A DNA stretch of 40,275 nucleotides from Bordetella petrii (GTDB lineage: Bacteria; Pseudomonadota; Gammaproteobacteria; Burkholderiales; Burkholderiaceae_B): contig WMBV01000044.1 of assembly GCA_017745595.1 (NCBI GenBank), positions 1 through 40,275 on the forward strand, in the 5' to 3' direction. A program made the position numbers and the translations under genes. Shown one piece after another: positions 14,372 to 24,959 of this stretch (position 1 is the stretch's first letter; each line of letters begins with the position of its first letter). The notes under the pieces were generated by a model that made no database searches, was not told where the DNA came from, and saw only the letters and a program-made list of their open reading frames with translations.

Positions 14372-14387
14372 GATGATGTCGGGACGA

Positions 14388-14933
14388 TCAAGGGTTGGGT
14401 ACTGGCGGCTGTTGCGCGAAGATGTAGCTGTCGGGAACTTCATCGAAGGTGGCGACGCGGCCGCCATGGGCCTGGGCGAAAGCCTCGGCTTGCGCGCGCT
14501 GGCCGAACGGCATGGCGTCTTCGGCGCCCATGCCGCCGATGTAGCGGGTTTCGATGGCGTAGTAGGCCTGGCGGGCGTCGATCCAGGCGTCCGGGTCCGG
14601 GGCTTGCCCGCGCTCGGCGCCGGCCATGTCGTTGACGTAAATGGCGCGGATGGTCTTGGGTTCTTCGGGCAGCACGGTGTAGGCGAACACTTGCTTGATG
14701 GCCGAAAACCAGACGGGGGTATCGCGGCCATCGAGGAAGATCTGGCCCTTGGGGCCGGTATGTTCGCTCAGGGCCATGCCGCAGTAGTGGCCCACGGCCT
14801 CGACGGTGACGGCCTGCGGCGACGGGGGCGCGGCGGCCTGGCGGTCTTCGCCGCCGCACGCGGCCACGCCGGCCAGCAGCAAGACACCGGCCAGGCGCCG
14901 GGCTTGCGTGTAAAAAGCGGATGGCGTTTTCAT
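14388..14933 (-). CDS. nosL: Copper-binding lipoprotein NosL
   Basis: NosL is an outer-membrane-anchored periplasmic Cu(I) chaperone for assembly of the NosZ copper sites. The protein has 181 residues with a lipobox (LLLAGVAAC) and the conserved Cys-Met site HYCGMALSEH, followed by GPKGQIFLDGRDTPVWF and the C-terminal GRVATFDEVP. The start at 14933 overlaps the nosY stop by 4 bp. Confidence 0.93.
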   Translation of the reverse strand: MKTPSAFYTQARRLAGVLLLAGVAACGGEDRQAAAPPSPQAVTVEAVGHYCGMALSEHTGPKGQIFLDGRDTPVWFSAIKQVFAYTVLPEEPKTIRAIYVNDMAGAERGQAPDPDAWIDARQAYYAIETRYIGGMGAEDAMPFGQRAQAEAFAQAHGGRVATFDEVPDSYIFAQQPPVPNP

Positions 14934-15760
14934 AGCGATTTCCGTTGAAAGCAGGCCGCCGCCAGCAGAAAGGGAACGGCGATCCACAGCAACTGCGCCA
15001 CCGCCAGGGTGGACAGCCCCAGGCTGGCCTGGCTGCCGACGCCGGCCATGCCGGCGTACATCGAGATGTTCTCGAAGCCGGTCAGGTTCATCAGCCGGTA
15101 GATGTCGGACGGGTTCAGCAGCAGCAGCGTGTCGAGCACGGCGGGGGTGACGCTGCGGCCCTGGTCGGCGGCAAGCAGGCCCAGCAATGCCATGTCGTAG
15201 ATGACTACGAAGAACAGCCATACCGCGATGGCGATGCCGGCCGCGGTGGCGCGTTCGCGTACCAGGGTGCTGATCAGGTAGCCCATGGCCAGGAAGCTGG
15301 CACCCAGCAGCACGCTGGCGGCGATCAGCAGGGCGAACGGGCGCCAGGCGGCGGCGTCGGCGCCGCCGTGCAGCCACTGCAGGGCCAGGCCGGCAAACCC
15401 GTAGCCTGCCGTGGTGGCCAGCGCCAGGATGGCCAGGTGCCCGACGAACTTGCCCACGATGACTTGCCAGCGCGATACCGGGTAGCTGAGCAGCAGGGCC
15501 AGGGTGCCGCGGTCGATTTCGCCGACGATGGCGTCGTAGGCCAGCAGCATGGCGATCAGGGGCACCAGGAAGATCGACAGGCTGGACAGGCTGACGACCG
15601 TGACGGTCAGCGGGTCGACCTTGACGTCGCCGGTGGGCGAGCTGCCCAGCAGGCCCAGCGACAAGGCCAGCGCGGCCAGCAGCAAGGCGGTGGCCAGCAC
15701 CCAGCGGTTGCGCAGTCCGTCGCGGATTTCTTTACCGATGATGGTCAGGACGGCGTTCAT
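14930..15760 (-). CDS. nosY: NosY, ABC transporter permease for nitrous-oxide reductase maturation
   Basis: The 276-residue membrane protein has six or so hydrophobic helices (for example WVLATALLLAALALSLGLLG, LSIFLVPLIAMLLAYDAIVG, IAVWLFFVVIYDMALLGLL). The N-terminus MNAVLTIIGKEIRDGLRNRW and the block DRGTLALLLSYPVSRWQVIV are typical of NosY. With NosF and NosD it forms the complex needed for CuZ assembly in NosZ. Its start overlaps nosF and its stop overlaps nosL by 4 bp each. Confidence 0.94.
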   Translation of the reverse strand: MNAVLTIIGKEIRDGLRNRWVLATALLLAALALSLGLLGSSPTGDVKVDPLTVTVVSLSSLSIFLVPLIAMLLAYDAIVGEIDRGTLALLLSYPVSRWQVIVGKFVGHLAILALATTAGYGFAGLALQWLHGGADAAAWRPFALLIAASVLLGASFLAMGYLISTLVRERATAAGIAIAVWLFFVVIYDMALLGLLAADQGRSVTPAVLDTLLLLNPSDIYRLMNLTGFENISMYAGMAGVGSQASLGLSTLAVAQLLWIAVPFLLAAACFQRKSL

Positions 15761-16662
15761 GGTGTTTTCCGTTCGAGCAGGTGGGCGTAGATTTCGTCCA
15801 GGCTGGGGGTGCGGATGTCGATATCGGCGATGGCCAGCCCGCTGGTGCCGATGGCGCGGATGGTGTCGACCTTGTCGGCTTCGGTGCACAGGCGCTCGAA
15901 GCGCGCCGGGCCTATCTGTTGCCAGGGCGCGGGCAGGGCCGCGGCCGGCGCGGGTTCGGCCAGCGTCAGGTCGATGCGCACGGGCACGCCCACGGACTGC
16001 CGCAGCTGCGCCAGCGTGCCGTCGGCGATCTTGCGGCCGCGCTTCATGACAATGACGCGGTCGACGTGGCTGGCGATCTCGGCCAGCGCATGCGTGCTGA
16101 TCAGCACGGTGGCGCCGGCGCCGCGCAGCTCGCGCACGATGTCGTAGAACATCAGGCGCGAGGCGGGATCGAGGCCGGTGGTGGGTTCGTCGAGCAGCAG
16201 GATGCGCGGCTGCCCCAGCAGGGCCTGGGCCAGCGCCAGGCGTTGCCGCATGCCCTTGGAATACCCGCCCACCCGGCGCCGCGCGGCGTCGGCGATGCCG
16301 ACGCGCTCGAGCAGGGCCGCGTTGCGCGCCAGGGGCTGGCGCTTCAGGCGGGCGTAGAAGTCCAGGGTCTCGGCGCCCGTCATGGCAGGGTGCAGGGCCA
16401 CGGTTTCGGGCAGGTAGCCGATGTCGTGGCGCAGGCGCGCGGCCTGGCGGCTGGCGGCGTCGTGCTCCAGCAGCAGCACCCGGCCATGGGTGGGCCGGAT
16501 CAGGCCCAGCACCAGCTTGATCAGGGTGCTTTTGCCCGCGCCGTTGTGCCCGGCCAGGGCCACGCATTCCCCGGCGTGCAATTGCAGGTCGACGTTGTCC
16601 AGCGCGCGGTGCGGACCGTAGTGTTTGCTGGCGGCGGCCAGCGCGACTTGAATGGGGGTCAT
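15757..16662 (-). CDS. nosF: NosF, ABC transporter ATPase for nitrous-oxide reductase maturation
   Basis: The 301-residue ABC ATPase has Walker A GHNGAGKS (K44), signature YSKGMRQRLALAQALLG, Walker B RILLLDEPTTGLDP and the H-loop LISTHALAEI. It powers the NosDFY complex. The start at 16662 (MTPIQVALAA) overlaps the nosD stop by 4 bp, and a longer reading frame upstream is not needed. Confidence 0.94.
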   Translation of the reverse strand: MTPIQVALAAASKHYGPHRALDNVDLQLHAGECVALAGHNGAGKSTLIKLVLGLIRPTHGRVLLLEHDAASRQAARLRHDIGYLPETVALHPAMTGAETLDFYARLKRQPLARNAALLERVGIADAARRRVGGYSKGMRQRLALAQALLGQPRILLLDEPTTGLDPASRLMFYDIVRELRGAGATVLISTHALAEIASHVDRVIVMKRGRKIADGTLAQLRQSVGVPVRIDLTLAEPAPAAALPAPWQQIGPARFERLCTEADKVDTIRAIGTSGLAIADIDIRTPSLDEIYAHLLERKTP

Positions 16663-17966
16663 TGCGCAGCCCCCAGCGCGTCGGCAGCCGGAACGCGGGG
16701 CGGCTGCATCAGGGGGGCGCTGTCGATCACGCCGCCCGGCAGCAGCGCCGGAAATTGCGATTGCGCCCAGCGCACGATGGACACCGCCGGACTGTTGAGC
16801 AGGATGCGGGCCGCGGGAGCGCGCCACAAGACCTGGTCGATGATGCCGTTGGGCCGGTAGGCGGTGTCGGCAATGCCGTCGCCATCCAGGTCGAAGGCGG
16901 TGTTGTCGCTCCAGTAGTTGCCGCGGCCCTGGCGCGACCATTCGATGACGCGCGTGCCTACATACTTGACCTGGTTCTGGTTCCGGATGAAAGCGTTGTC
17001 GGATATGGCGTTGCCGTCGGACCCCGCCGTGAAATGGATGCCGATTTCGCAGTCTTGAAAATGGTTGAATTCGAAGCGGTTGTTGTTGGCGTTGTACAGG
17101 AACACGCACTTGGAACCGCCTTGCACCGCGTTGCCGGAAATGACGGCATCGTTGGCGTAGTTGAACATCATGCCCTGGTCGCGGCTGCGCAGCGCGGTGT
17201 TGTTGCGCACCACCAGGCGGTGCGAATACATGATGGCGTAGCCGATATCGTTGTCTTCAGAGATGTTGTCGCTGACTTCGCTGTCGTTGGTATACATGTA
17301 GTGCACCGCGTAACGCAGCTGCCGGAAGCGGTTGCCGCGAAACAGGTTCTGTTTGCTGGTGTTCGAGAAAATGCCGTCCCGGCCCGCCGAGATGTCGTTG
17401 TCCAGTACTTGCGTGCCGGGGCTGTTCCACACGGACACGCCGTTGCCGCGCTCGGCCACGCGCAGTGCGGTGTTGCCGACGATGCGGTTGCCGCGCACCA
17501 TGGCGGCGTTGGGGCCCCATACGTACACGCCCATCAGGTTGTCGAGGATGTCGTTGTGCTCGACCAAGGCATGGTGGGCCATGCGGTCGAGAAACACGCC
17601 GGCGTCCATGTCGGGCAGGCTCAGGCCGGAATTGCGGATGCCGAGCTGGCGCAGGGTGACGTGCTCGGCCCGTACCCAGATGGTCCTGCCGCGGCGTTCG
17701 CCCACGATGACGGCGGAACGGTCGGGCGGGCCTTCCAGCGTAAGCGGTTTGTCGATGACCAGGTTGCCCGGGTACACGCCGGGAGCCAGGCGCAGGACGT
17801 CGCCCGCGGCGGCCGAGGCCACCGCCTGCTGCAGGTTGGCGCCGGCCGGTACCGGGACGACGGCCGCCGCCGCCGTGCCGGCCAGGACAAACCCGGCCAG
17901 CACGGTGCCGCCAAGGGCGGCTAGGGCGGCAACGCCACGGATGATCGCAGATGGCGCATCAGGCAT
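16659..17966 (-). CDS. nosD: NosD, periplasmic copper-processing protein
   Basis: The 435-residue exported protein has a signal sequence (residues 1-35, GTVLAGFVLAGTAAAA) followed by a right-handed parallel beta-helix with CASH/NosD repeats (NDILDNLMGVYVWGPNAAMV, NTALRSRDQGMMFNYANDAV). It ends with the conserved WRAPAARILLNSPAVSIVRW block. It delivers copper to NosZ together with NosFY. The 5' end is 6 bp from the nosZ stop; the 3' end overlaps nosF by 4 bp. Confidence 0.94.
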   Translation of the reverse strand: MPDAPSAIIRGVAALAALGGTVLAGFVLAGTAAAAVVPVPAGANLQQAVASAAAGDVLRLAPGVYPGNLVIDKPLTLEGPPDRSAVIVGERRGRTIWVRAEHVTLRQLGIRNSGLSLPDMDAGVFLDRMAHHALVEHNDILDNLMGVYVWGPNAAMVRGNRIVGNTALRVAERGNGVSVWNSPGTQVLDNDISAGRDGIFSNTSKQNLFRGNRFRQLRYAVHYMYTNDSEVSDNISEDNDIGYAIMYSHRLVVRNNTALRSRDQGMMFNYANDAVISGNAVQGGSKCVFLYNANNNRFEFNHFQDCEIGIHFTAGSDGNAISDNAFIRNQNQVKYVGTRVIEWSRQGRGNYWSDNTAFDLDGDGIADTAYRPNGIIDQVLWRAPAARILLNSPAVSIVRWAQSQFPALLPGGVIDSAPLMQPPRVPAADALGAAQ

Positions 17967-17972
17967 GCGAAC

Positions 17973-19880
17973 CTAGGCCTTCTTGGGCCGGACGATCATG
18001 TGCCCCGACATTTCCATGTGCAGCGCATGGCAGAACCACTGGCAGTAGTACCAGAACACGCCCGGGCGGTCGGCCGTGAAGGTAACCGAAGAGGTCGCCT
18101 GCGGGCCGATTTCCATGGCGATGCCGTGGCCTTCGAGCGTGAAGCCGTGGGTAAGGTCTTCGATGACTTCCATGTTGGTGACCACCACGGTAACCTCGTC
18201 GCCCTGGTTGACTTCGAAGTTCTTGATGCTGAACATGGGCGCGACCGCGATCATGTAGACGCGCACCTTGTTGCCGTCGCGCACCACCTTGGCGGCGTCT
18301 TCGAGCACCACGCCGTCTTTCTTGGCCAGCTGGCGGGCGTCTTCCCACATGGGGTCGTCGCGCTTCCAGGTACTGACCGGATGCACCTTCGAGCGATGCA
18401 CCAGCAGCATGTCGTGGGGTTCGGCGAAGCTGGGGCCGTCGTGCACCAGTTTCATTTCGTCGCCCGAGATGTCGATGAGCTGGTCGTTTTCGGGTTTCAG
18501 CGGGCCGACGTTCAGGAAGCGGTCTTTCGAGAACTTGTTCAGCGACACCAGCCACTTGCCGTCGGCTTCGCGGGTTTCGCCCATGGTGCTGTGGTTGTGG
18601 CCCGGCTGGTAATGCACGTCGAGCTTCTGGATGATGGGGTCGACCTTTTCGCCGGCATAGGCGCGGCGGGCCTTGTCGAGGCTCCATTTGACCATCTGGC
18701 TGTCGATGAACAGCGTGGTGTAGGCATTGCCGCGGCCGTCGAAGGCGGTGTGCAGCGGCCCCAGGCCCAGTTGCGGTTCGGCCACGACGCAGTCGCGTTC
18801 TTTGATCTTGTCGTCGAACAGGTCGTCGAGCTTGCGTACGTCGAGCACGGTGACCGTGGGCGAGAGCTTGCCGTTGAGCACCACGTGGATGCCGTCGGGC
18901 GCGGCGTTGCAGCCGTGCGGCGAGTTCGGCACGGGAATATAGCGCGTGTACTTGGAGCCATGGCGGCCATCGACCACCGGTACCCCGCCCATCGTCTTGA
19001 AGTCGCCGGCCTTGATGGCTTCTTCGATGCGCTTGATATTGAACACGACCACCCAGTCTTGCTCGTTGGCCGAGGCCTCTTCGACGGTGACGCCCTTTTC
19101 GGAGTTGTAGCAGGTGGCGAAGGAATACTTGCCTTGGTAGTCGGCGTCGCCGTTGTCGAGGTTGCCGTCGACCAGCACCTGCCAGGCGATCTTCATGGTG
19201 TCGCCGTCGATGGCCGTGTAAACCGCGAAGAAGTTTTCCTTGGGGTTGTCGGTGACGGTGCCATCGTTGGGCAGCGGCACGATGTGTTCGCCGTTGGCGA
19301 ACACATAACCCGTGCGCGGATAGCGCTGCGGACGCAGGCCATGGATGCCCGAGGCGTTCGGGATTTCGATGATCTTGTCGGTTTTCATGACGTCGCAGCG
19401 GATGCGGGCGACGCGATTGTTGGCCTTGTCGTTGATGTAGATGTAGCGGCCGTCGTAGGTACGGTCGGTGAACGACATGTGCGGGTGGTGGGCATCGCCG
19501 TTCAGGAATACGCCGCCCTTGTCTTTCAGGTATTCGCGGGTTTCGGGGGTAAGGCCTTCGGTCAGGACCCGGCGGCTTTCGTTGGTGACGCCCCAGCCGG
19601 TGGCGCTGCAGTGGTTGAACACCGGGATGCGCATCAGTTCGCGCATGGACGGCAACCCCAGGATGCGGACTTCACCCGACTGGCCGCCCGAGTTGAAGGC
19701 ATAGTATTCGTCGAGTTCGCCGGGGGCGATGTGGCCGGACTGGCCGGTCGATTTGGCGTCTTTGGCTTGCGCACCGCTTAGGTGCGCGCCGCCCACGAGC
19801 CCTGCGGCACCGGACAATGCGGCGGTGCCCAGGAAGCCCCGGCGGCTGAGTCCGGTTCGGTCGGGTTTCTGATCGGACAT
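17973..19880 (-). CDS. nosZ: Nitrous-oxide reductase NosZ (clade I, Tat-exported)
   Basis: NosZ reduces N2O to N2 in the periplasm, the last step of denitrification. The start at 19880, 6 nt after AAGGAG, gives 635 residues. A Tat signal ([12 protein letters not shown]) marks clade I. The seven-bladed propeller with the CuZ histidines includes [37 protein letters not shown] and [11 protein letters not shown]. The C-terminal cupredoxin CuA site is C613-Q-W615-F-C617-H-A-L-H621-M-E-M624, all ligands present and spaced as in Pseudomonas stutzeri NosZ. It lies 38 bp downstream of nosR. Confidence 0.97.
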   Translation of the reverse strand: MSDQKPDRTGLSRRGFLGTAALSGAAGLVGGAHLSGAQAKDAKSTGQSGHIAPGELDEYYAFNSGGQSGEVRILGLPSMRELMRIPVFNHCSATGWGVTNESRRVLTEGLTPETREYLKDKGGVFLNGDAHHPHMSFTDRTYDGRYIYINDKANNRVARIRCDVMKTDKIIEIPNASGIHGLRPQRYPRTGYVFANGEHIVPLPNDGTVTDNPKENFFAVYTAIDGDTMKIAWQVLVDGNLDNGDADYQGKYSFATCYNSEKGVTVEEASANEQDWVVVFNIKRIEEAIKAGDFKTMGGVPVVDGRHGSKYTRYIPVPNSPHGCNAAPDGIHVVLNGKLSPTVTVLDVRKLDDLFDDKIKERDCVVAEPQLGLGPLHTAFDGRGNAYTTLFIDSQMVKWSLDKARRAYAGEKVDPIIQKLDVHYQPGHNHSTMGETREADGKWLVSLNKFSKDRFLNVGPLKPENDQLIDISGDEMKLVHDGPSFAEPHDMLLVHRSKVHPVSTWKRDDPMWEDARQLAKKDGVVLEDAAKVVRDGNKVRVYMIAVAPMFSIKNFEVNQGDEVTVVVTNMEVIEDLTHGFTLEGHGIAMEIGPQATSSVTFTADRPGVFWYYCQWFCHALHMEMSGHMIVRPKKA

Positions 19881-19918
19881 GGCTAACTCCTTGGTTGGGA
19901 TGGCTTGGTTGCCGTTAG

Positions 19919-22189
19919 TCAGAAATTGGAAGGAGAGGGCTTGGCGTCGGCCTTGGGGTTGGGCATGCGTTGCAGCACAACTTCTTGGGGCGGCGGGCGG
20001 CGGCGCTCGCGCTTGGCCTTTTTCTGGATCAAGTGAGGGCATTTGCCTTCGTGGTGGTACAGCATCTGGCAGTGCAGGCACTGGATGCATTCGTTAGGGT
20101 TGATGGCGCCCGTGGGCTCGATGGCCTGTACCGGGCATTCGACGTTGCAGCGCTGACAGGGATTGCCGCATTCGTGGTAGCGGCGCAGCCAATTGAAGAT
20201 GCGCAGGCGGGCGGGAATGGCCAGGGCGGCGCCCAGCGGGCACAGGTAGCGGCAGAAGAAGCGTTCGATGAACAGCCCCGCCACCACCAGCGTCACGGCG
20301 AAGACCACGAAGGGCCAGTCGCGCACGAAACGCAGGATGATGGCGGTCTTGAAGGGCTCGACTTCGGCCAGGCGTTCGGCGAAGGCCAGGTCGTACAGCG
20401 AAAAGCCGAACAGCAGCAGGAAGATGACGTATTTCAGGGTGGACAGGCGCTGGTTGACGCCATGGCCCACGTCGATCTGCTTGATGCCCAGGCGCTTGGC
20501 CAGGCGGTTGGTGAGTTCTTGCAGGGCGCCGAACGGGCACAGCCAGCCGCAGAAGGCGCCGCGGTTCCAGAACACCATGGATATGGCGGTGGCGCACCAC
20601 AGGATGAACACCAGCGGGTCCATCAGGAAGGCGTCCCAGCGGAATTCGCTGCGCAGTGCCGTGGTGAAGGTAAGCACGTTCACGACGGACAGCTGTGCCT
20701 GCGAATACCAGCCGATCCAGAACAACGCGAAGGCCAGGAACGCCAGCCGGGTGCGGTCGTACAGCATCGGCCGGCGGGCCAGCTGGTCTTGGAAGAAGAA
20801 AATACCCACCAGCACGGCCAGGCCCACCGCCAGGATGGCCACCTGTCCGCGCTTGGCGTGCCAGATTTGTTTCCAGAGCGCCGTGGGAGCGTCGTCGGCA
20901 ACGGGCTGCTCGCCGGGGGCGGGCGGCTGGGCCGCGGGCGCGGCGCTGGCGGCCGCCGCGGGGTCCGGGCGCGTGTAGGCCTGCGGCAGTTCGTAGGGCA
21001 AGTCGAAGGTGACGAAGGCCTTGTCTTGCACGCTGAGCACGCGCTGCACCATGAGCTGCAGGCGCCAGGGCGCGGTGGGATCGAACGCGGCGTCGTCGGG
21101 CACTACGAACAGCGCCACTTCGGCGAACGACGGCGCGCCGGGGGCGGCCACGTCGGCCAGGCGCTGGTGGTTGCGGTCGCGGAAGCGGAAGCTGCCGTCT
21201 TGCTGGATGATTTCGATGCGGTCGAAGATGCCGCCGCGCACGTAGCCCGACCCCTTGAACGAATATGCGCCGTTGCCGGCCACCAGCAAGGCCTGCTGGC
21301 CGGGCTGCAGGCGTTCGGACAAGTGTTGCCAGGTGGCATCGCCCAGCAGGCTGCGGCCGATGGTGGGCACGCTGACCAGGGCGGCGTACAGGTCGATGAA
21401 GGTATCGGCGGGGTCGCCGGTTTCGGGGCGGCCGGCGGCATCGGCCCGGCCGGTGTGGGCAAAGGCCTGGTTCACGTCGGCTACCGACAGGTGCAGGCGC
21501 TGCACCGCGCCGTTGTCGAGCAGCGTTTGCCATGGCTGCACCGGGCCCAGGGTATCGTCGATCTGGCGGGCCGGCCGCGCGGGCGCGGCAGCCGCGGTGG
21601 CGGCATCTGGGCCCGGCGCCCCGCCGATGCCGTGCGCGCGCGCCACGGCGATGGCCGAGCGGGTGATGCTGTCGCCGATGACCATGAGCGTGACCGTGGC
21701 GCCGCTGATGATGTCGACGGGGGGTGGCGCGCCATGGCGAGGCGGCGATTCGATGAAGTTAAGGCCTACGTAGCCCTGGATGAACGCGTCGACCTTGGTT
21801 TGGGGAATACCGATGAGGACGATGGGTTCGTGGTGTTCGACCAGGCGGGCCCCGGCGATGCGGCCGTTGTCGGCCAGCCCGACGATGACGTCGATGGGCT
21901 TGCTGGAATAGCCACGGGTATTGACGACGTCGGTGGTCAGGTAGACATAACCCAGGGCCTGGTCGCCGGCATAGGCGCGCGCGGCCAGGGGCTTGCCTTC
22001 GGGCGGGCCCAGGCGGTCGGCGCCGGGATAGAGCTCGGCCGGGGGGAAGGCGGACAGGAAGTGGGCCAGGCGTTGCGCTTGGGCGGGAGCCGCGAGTATG
22101 GCCGCAAAGACCAGGACGAGATAAAAAAGAGCCCGAAGTGTTCGGGTGAGACCTGCTTGTACAGCGCGCCCTGGCATGCGACAACTCAT
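19919..22189 (-). CDS. nosR: NosR, membrane flavo/iron-sulfur protein
   Basis: NosR is needed for nos expression and for electron delivery from quinol to NosZ. The 756-residue protein has a signal sequence (to about residue 38), a periplasmic FMN-binding domain with the flavinylation motif DIISGATVT (Thr165 the likely FMN site), six or so helices with two CxxxCP motifs ([19 protein letters not shown]), and a cytoplasmic domain with two 4Fe-4S clusters ([20 protein letters not shown]). The start at 22189 has no clear ribosome site; ATG 22177 is an alternative. It is first in the nos operon and has an FNR-type box upstream. Confidence 0.95.
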   Translation of the reverse strand: MSCRMPGRAVQAGLTRTLRALFYLVLVFAAILAAPAQAQRLAHFLSAFPPAELYPGADRLGPPEGKPLAARAYAGDQALGYVYLTTDVVNTRGYSSKPIDVIVGLADNGRIAGARLVEHHEPIVLIGIPQTKVDAFIQGYVGLNFIESPPRHGAPPPVDIISGATVTLMVIGDSITRSAIAVARAHGIGGAPGPDAATAAAAPARPARQIDDTLGPVQPWQTLLDNGAVQRLHLSVADVNQAFAHTGRADAAGRPETGDPADTFIDLYAALVSVPTIGRSLLGDATWQHLSERLQPGQQALLVAGNGAYSFKGSGYVRGGIFDRIEIIQQDGSFRFRDRNHQRLADVAAPGAPSFAEVALFVVPDDAAFDPTAPWRLQLMVQRVLSVQDKAFVTFDLPYELPQAYTRPDPAAAASAAPAAQPPAPGEQPVADDAPTALWKQIWHAKRGQVAILAVGLAVLVGIFFFQDQLARRPMLYDRTRLAFLAFALFWIGWYSQAQLSVVNVLTFTTALRSEFRWDAFLMDPLVFILWCATAISMVFWNRGAFCGWLCPFGALQELTNRLAKRLGIKQIDVGHGVNQRLSTLKYVIFLLLFGFSLYDLAFAERLAEVEPFKTAIILRFVRDWPFVVFAVTLVVAGLFIERFFCRYLCPLGAALAIPARLRIFNWLRRYHECGNPCQRCNVECPVQAIEPTGAINPNECIQCLHCQMLYHHEGKCPHLIQKKAKRERRRPPPQEVVLQRMPNPKADAKPSPSNF

Positions 22190-22207
22190 TTAATTTGTTT
22201 ACAACCC

Positions 22208-22249
22208 ATACTAAGCAGGCATGCCGCAAGGCGCGTTGCGGTAGGTCAA
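22208..22249 (-). promoter_or_regulatory. FNR/Dnr-type box and -10 of the nosR promoter
   Basis: TTGCGGTAGGTCAA (22236-22249) fits the TTG-N8-CAA core of FNR/Dnr/NnrR sites. On the minus strand a -10-like TAGTAT lies at 22213-22208; taking the start near 22201 puts the box centre at -41.5, the class II position. Anaerobic or NO-responsive control of nos is inferred. Confidence 0.6.
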
Positions 22250-22267
22250 GGTGACTGCGAAGCCATG

Positions 22268-22295
22268 AAAAAAGGCGCCCGCTATGGGGCGCCTT
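22268..22295 (-). terminator. Rho-independent terminator of azurin
   Basis: The 9-bp stem AAGGCGCCC / GGGCGCCTT (22272-22280 and 22287-22295) with a 6-nt loop is followed on the minus strand by six T. It lies 26 bp beyond the azu stop and separates azu from the nosR promoter. Confidence 0.9.
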
Positions 22296-22320
22296 ATGGC
22301 GGCAACGCAACAGCAGGGGC

Positions 22321-22770
22321 TTAGCTGCCGAGCTTCAGCGCGCCCTTCATGATGGCCCAGTGGCCGGGGAACGAGCAGAAGAAAGCGTAGTCTTCACCGG
22401 CGGCCAGCTTGGAGGTATCGAACGTGACGGAATCGGATTCGCCGCCGCCGATCAGTTTGGTGTGCGCGATGACGCGGGCGTCGTCGGCCTTGACATAATC
22501 GTTGGCCAGCCCGGCGGTCATGCCGTCGGTGGCGACGGGTTGCATGTCGGCCTGCTTGGTCAGCACCCAGTTGTGACCCATGGCGGCCTTGGCCATTTTG
22601 CCCACGTGCTTCAGGTGGACGGTGAACTGCTTGCAGCTGGCGTCGACGACGATTTCTTTGGTGTTGAACTGCATGGCGTCGTTGCTTTCGACGGTGGTCT
22701 CGCATTGTGCTGCCAGCACGGGCAGGCTGGCGGCAGATAGCAGAATGGCGAGGGTGGCTTTGACCAGCAT
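22321..22770 (-). CDS. azu: Azurin, periplasmic blue copper protein
   Basis: Azurin is a soluble electron carrier. The start at 22770, after GGAGA, gives 149 residues: a 20-residue signal peptide ([14 protein letters not shown]) and a mature part starting [11 protein letters not shown] of 129 residues, the standard size. Type-1 copper ligands are all visible: His in MGHNW (mature 46), then Cys, His and Met in [11 protein letters not shown] (mature 112, 117, 121). Sequence is closest in memory to Achromobacter azurins. Its place next to nosR suggests service in denitrification; reduction of NosZ by azurin is plausible but not shown here. Confidence 0.97.
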   Translation of the reverse strand: MLVKATLAILLSAASLPVLAAQCETTVESNDAMQFNTKEIVVDASCKQFTVHLKHVGKMAKAAMGHNWVLTKQADMQPVATDGMTAGLANDYVKADDARVIAHTKLIGGGESDSVTFDTSKLAAGEDYAFFCSFPGHWAIMKGALKLGS

Positions 22771-22836
22771 GAGAATCTCCAGTAATAGAGCGACCGGCGC
22801 GCCGACTGGTGCCGGTGACGTGTCGCACAAGGTGGC

Positions 22837-22878
22837 AGTTTATCTAGGGGGCCGTGCGAAGGCCTTGATTAAAAACAA
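22837..22878 (-). promoter_or_regulatory. FNR/Anr-type box and -10 of the azu promoter
   Basis: TTGATTAAAAACAA (22865-22878) has 9 of the 10 conserved bases of the FNR consensus TTGAT-N4-ATCAA. On the minus strand TAAACT (22842-22837) can serve as -10; with a start near 22830 the box centre is at -41.5, matching the nosR arrangement. Oxygen-limited expression is inferred. Confidence 0.65.
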
Positions 22879-22923
22879 TGACGCAAATCATAGGGCAGTG
22901 ATAAAGGGCAATATCGCCGTGGT

Positions 22924-22952
22924 CTTGAAATTCCGGGGGGCTGCCCCTATAA
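22924..22952 (+). promoter_or_regulatory. Sigma-32 heat-shock promoter of htpG
   Basis: CTTGAAA (22924-22930), a 13-bp spacer, and CCCCTATAA (22944-22952) fit the sigma-32 consensus very well. htpG is an established sigma-32 target in proteobacteria. The expected leader is about 80 nt. Confidence 0.85.
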
Positions 22953-23038
22953 CTGGCGGGCCCCTGTAACTTCGCGGGTTGGTGCTCCGGCCGCGGCCGA
23001 GATTCCGTCCCTGTTTTTGCTTCTTACTTATTCGCTCT

Positions 23039-24946
23039 ATGAATCAATCCACGACGTCGTCCACGCCCCAGACCCTGGGCTTCCAGGCCGAGGTGAAGCA
23101 ACTGCTGCACCTGATGATCCATTCGTTGTACAGCAACAAAGAAATCTTCCTGCGCGAGCTGGTGTCCAACGCGTCCGATGCCTGCGACAAGCTGCGGTTC
23201 GAGGCGATCGACCAGCCGGATCTGCTCGAAGGCGACAGCGACCTGGCGATCCGGGTCGATTACGACAAGAATGCGCGCACGATCACCATTTCGGACAATG
23301 GCATCGGACTGTCGCGCGACGAGGCCATCGCCAATCTGGGCACCATCGCCCGCTCGGGCACGCGCGAATTCTTTTCGCAGCTGACCGGCGACAAGCAGAA
23401 AGACGCCCAGCTGATCGGCCAGTTCGGCGTGGGCTTTTATTCGTCGTTCATCGTGGCCGACAAGGTGACGGTGCTCAGCCGGCGGGCCGGCGCCCAGGCG
23501 GGCGAAGCCATGCGCTGGGAATCCGACGGCCAGGGCGAATTCACCATCGAGGCCGCCGATAAGGCGTCGCGCGGCACCGACGTGACGCTGCACCTGCGCG
23601 AAGACCAGGACGAACTGCTCGACGGCTGGAAGCTGCGCGAGATCCTGCGCCGCTATTCCGACCATATTTCGCTACCCATTCGCATGGCCAAAGAAGAATG
23701 GGACGCCGAGAAAAGCGAGCAGGTCAAGCGCGACGAACTGGAAACGGTGAACCAGGCCAATGCGCTGTGGACGCGCAGCAAAAGCGAAGTCACCGACGAG
23801 CAGTACCGCGAGTTCTACAAGACCGTATCGCACGACTACGACGACCCGCTGGCCTGGACCCACAACCGCGTGGAAGGGCGCAGCGAATACACTCAGCTGC
23901 TGTATGTGCCCAAGCACGCGCCCTTCGACCTATGGGACCGCGAGGGCCGCCGTGGCGTGAAACTGTACGTCAAGCGCGTGTTCATCATGGACGACGCCGA
24001 ACAGTTGCTGCCTTCGTACCTGCGCTTCGTGCGCGGCGTCATCGATTCGGCCGACTTGCCGCTGAACGTGTCGCGCGAGATCCTGCAAGAAAGCCGCGAC
24101 GTGCGCGCCATTCGCGAGGGCTCGGCCAAGCGCGTGCTGTCGCTGCTGGAAGACCTGGCCGAGAACAAGGCCGAAGACTACGCCGCGTTCTGGACCGAGT
24201 TCGGCCAGGTGCTGAAAGAAGGCGCGGGCGAAGACGCCGGCAACCTGGAACGCATCGCCAAGTTGCTGCGCTTCGCGTCTACCCATTCGGGCGACGCGGC
24301 GCAGACGGTGTCTTTCGCCGATTACGTGTCGCGCATGAAAGAAGGGCAGGACAAGATCTATTACGTCACGGCCGACAGCTTCGCGGCCGCCAGCAACAGC
24401 CCGCACCTGGAGATCTTCCGCAAGAAGGGTATCGAGGTCCTGCTGCTGTCCGATCGGGTCGACGAATGGATGTTGTCGTACCTGCGCGAGTTCGACGGCA
24501 AGTCGCTGGTGTCGGTGGCCAAGGGCGGCCTGGACCTGGCCGAACTGGCCGACGAAGACGAGAAGAAACGCCAGTCTGAAGTCGCCGAAACCTTCAAGCC
24601 GCTGGTCGAGCGCCTGCAGAAAGCCCTGGAAAACCAGGTCAAGGAAGTCCGCGTGACGCTGCGCCTGGTGGATTCGCCGGCGTGCGTGGTGGTGGGCCAG
24701 AACGAACTCAGCCCGCACCTGCTGCGCATGCTGAAAGCGGCCGGCCAAGAGGCGCCCGATGTGAAGCCAGTGCTGGAAATCAACCCGGAACACGCCCTGA
24801 TCGCGCGCGTGCGCGATGCCGACGATGCCGAGTTCGAACAATGGGCGCGGCTGCTGCTCGACCAGGCCCTGCTGGCCGAAGGCGCGCAAATCGCCGACCC
24901 GGCCGCCTTCGTCAAGCGGTTGAACGGCTTGCTGCTGAAGGCCTGA
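23039..24946 (+). CDS. htpG: Chaperone HtpG (Hsp90)
   Basis: This is a cytosolic ATP-dependent chaperone. The ORF is open 60 bp farther upstream, but the start at 23039 ([20 protein letters not shown]) gives 635 residues, the normal HtpG length. The N-terminal GHKL ATPase domain shows [39 protein letters not shown], and [17 protein letters not shown]. The middle domain has the catalytic-loop region [16 protein letters not shown]-like block ([16 protein letters not shown]). No MEEVD tail is present, as expected in bacteria. It is a single gene behind its own heat-shock promoter, followed by a repeat cluster. Confidence 0.97.
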   Translation: MNQSTTSSTPQTLGFQAEVKQLLHLMIHSLYSNKEIFLRELVSNASDACDKLRFEAIDQPDLLEGDSDLAIRVDYDKNARTITISDNGIGLSRDEAIANLGTIARSGTREFFSQLTGDKQKDAQLIGQFGVGFYSSFIVADKVTVLSRRAGAQAGEAMRWESDGQGEFTIEAADKASRGTDVTLHLREDQDELLDGWKLREILRRYSDHISLPIRMAKEEWDAEKSEQVKRDELETVNQANALWTRSKSEVTDEQYREFYKTVSHDYDDPLAWTHNRVEGRSEYTQLLYVPKHAPFDLWDREGRRGVKLYVKRVFIMDDAEQLLPSYLRFVRGVIDSADLPLNVSREILQESRDVRAIREGSAKRVLSLLEDLAENKAEDYAAFWTEFGQVLKEGAGEDAGNLERIAKLLRFASTHSGDAAQTVSFADYVSRMKEGQDKIYYVTADSFAAASNSPHLEIFRKKGIEVLLLSDRVDEWMLSYLREFDGKSLVSVAKGGLDLAELADEDEKKRQSEVAETFKPLVERLQKALENQVKEVRVTLRLVDSPACVVVGQNELSPHLLRMLKAAGQEAPDVKPVLEINPEHALIARVRDADDAEFEQWARLLLDQALLAEGAQIADPAAFVKRLNGLLLKA

Positions 24947-24959
24947 GCGGCCTGAGGCC

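Noticed and set aside
18000-19781. 593-codon + strand ORF
   Set aside because: It lies wholly antisense to nosZ; long shadow frames are common at this GC content and no ribosome site or family match is seen.
19970-22324. 784-codon + strand ORF
   Set aside because: It is antisense to nosR, which has all family motifs; composition is low-complexity His/Gly/Gln as expected of a shadow frame.
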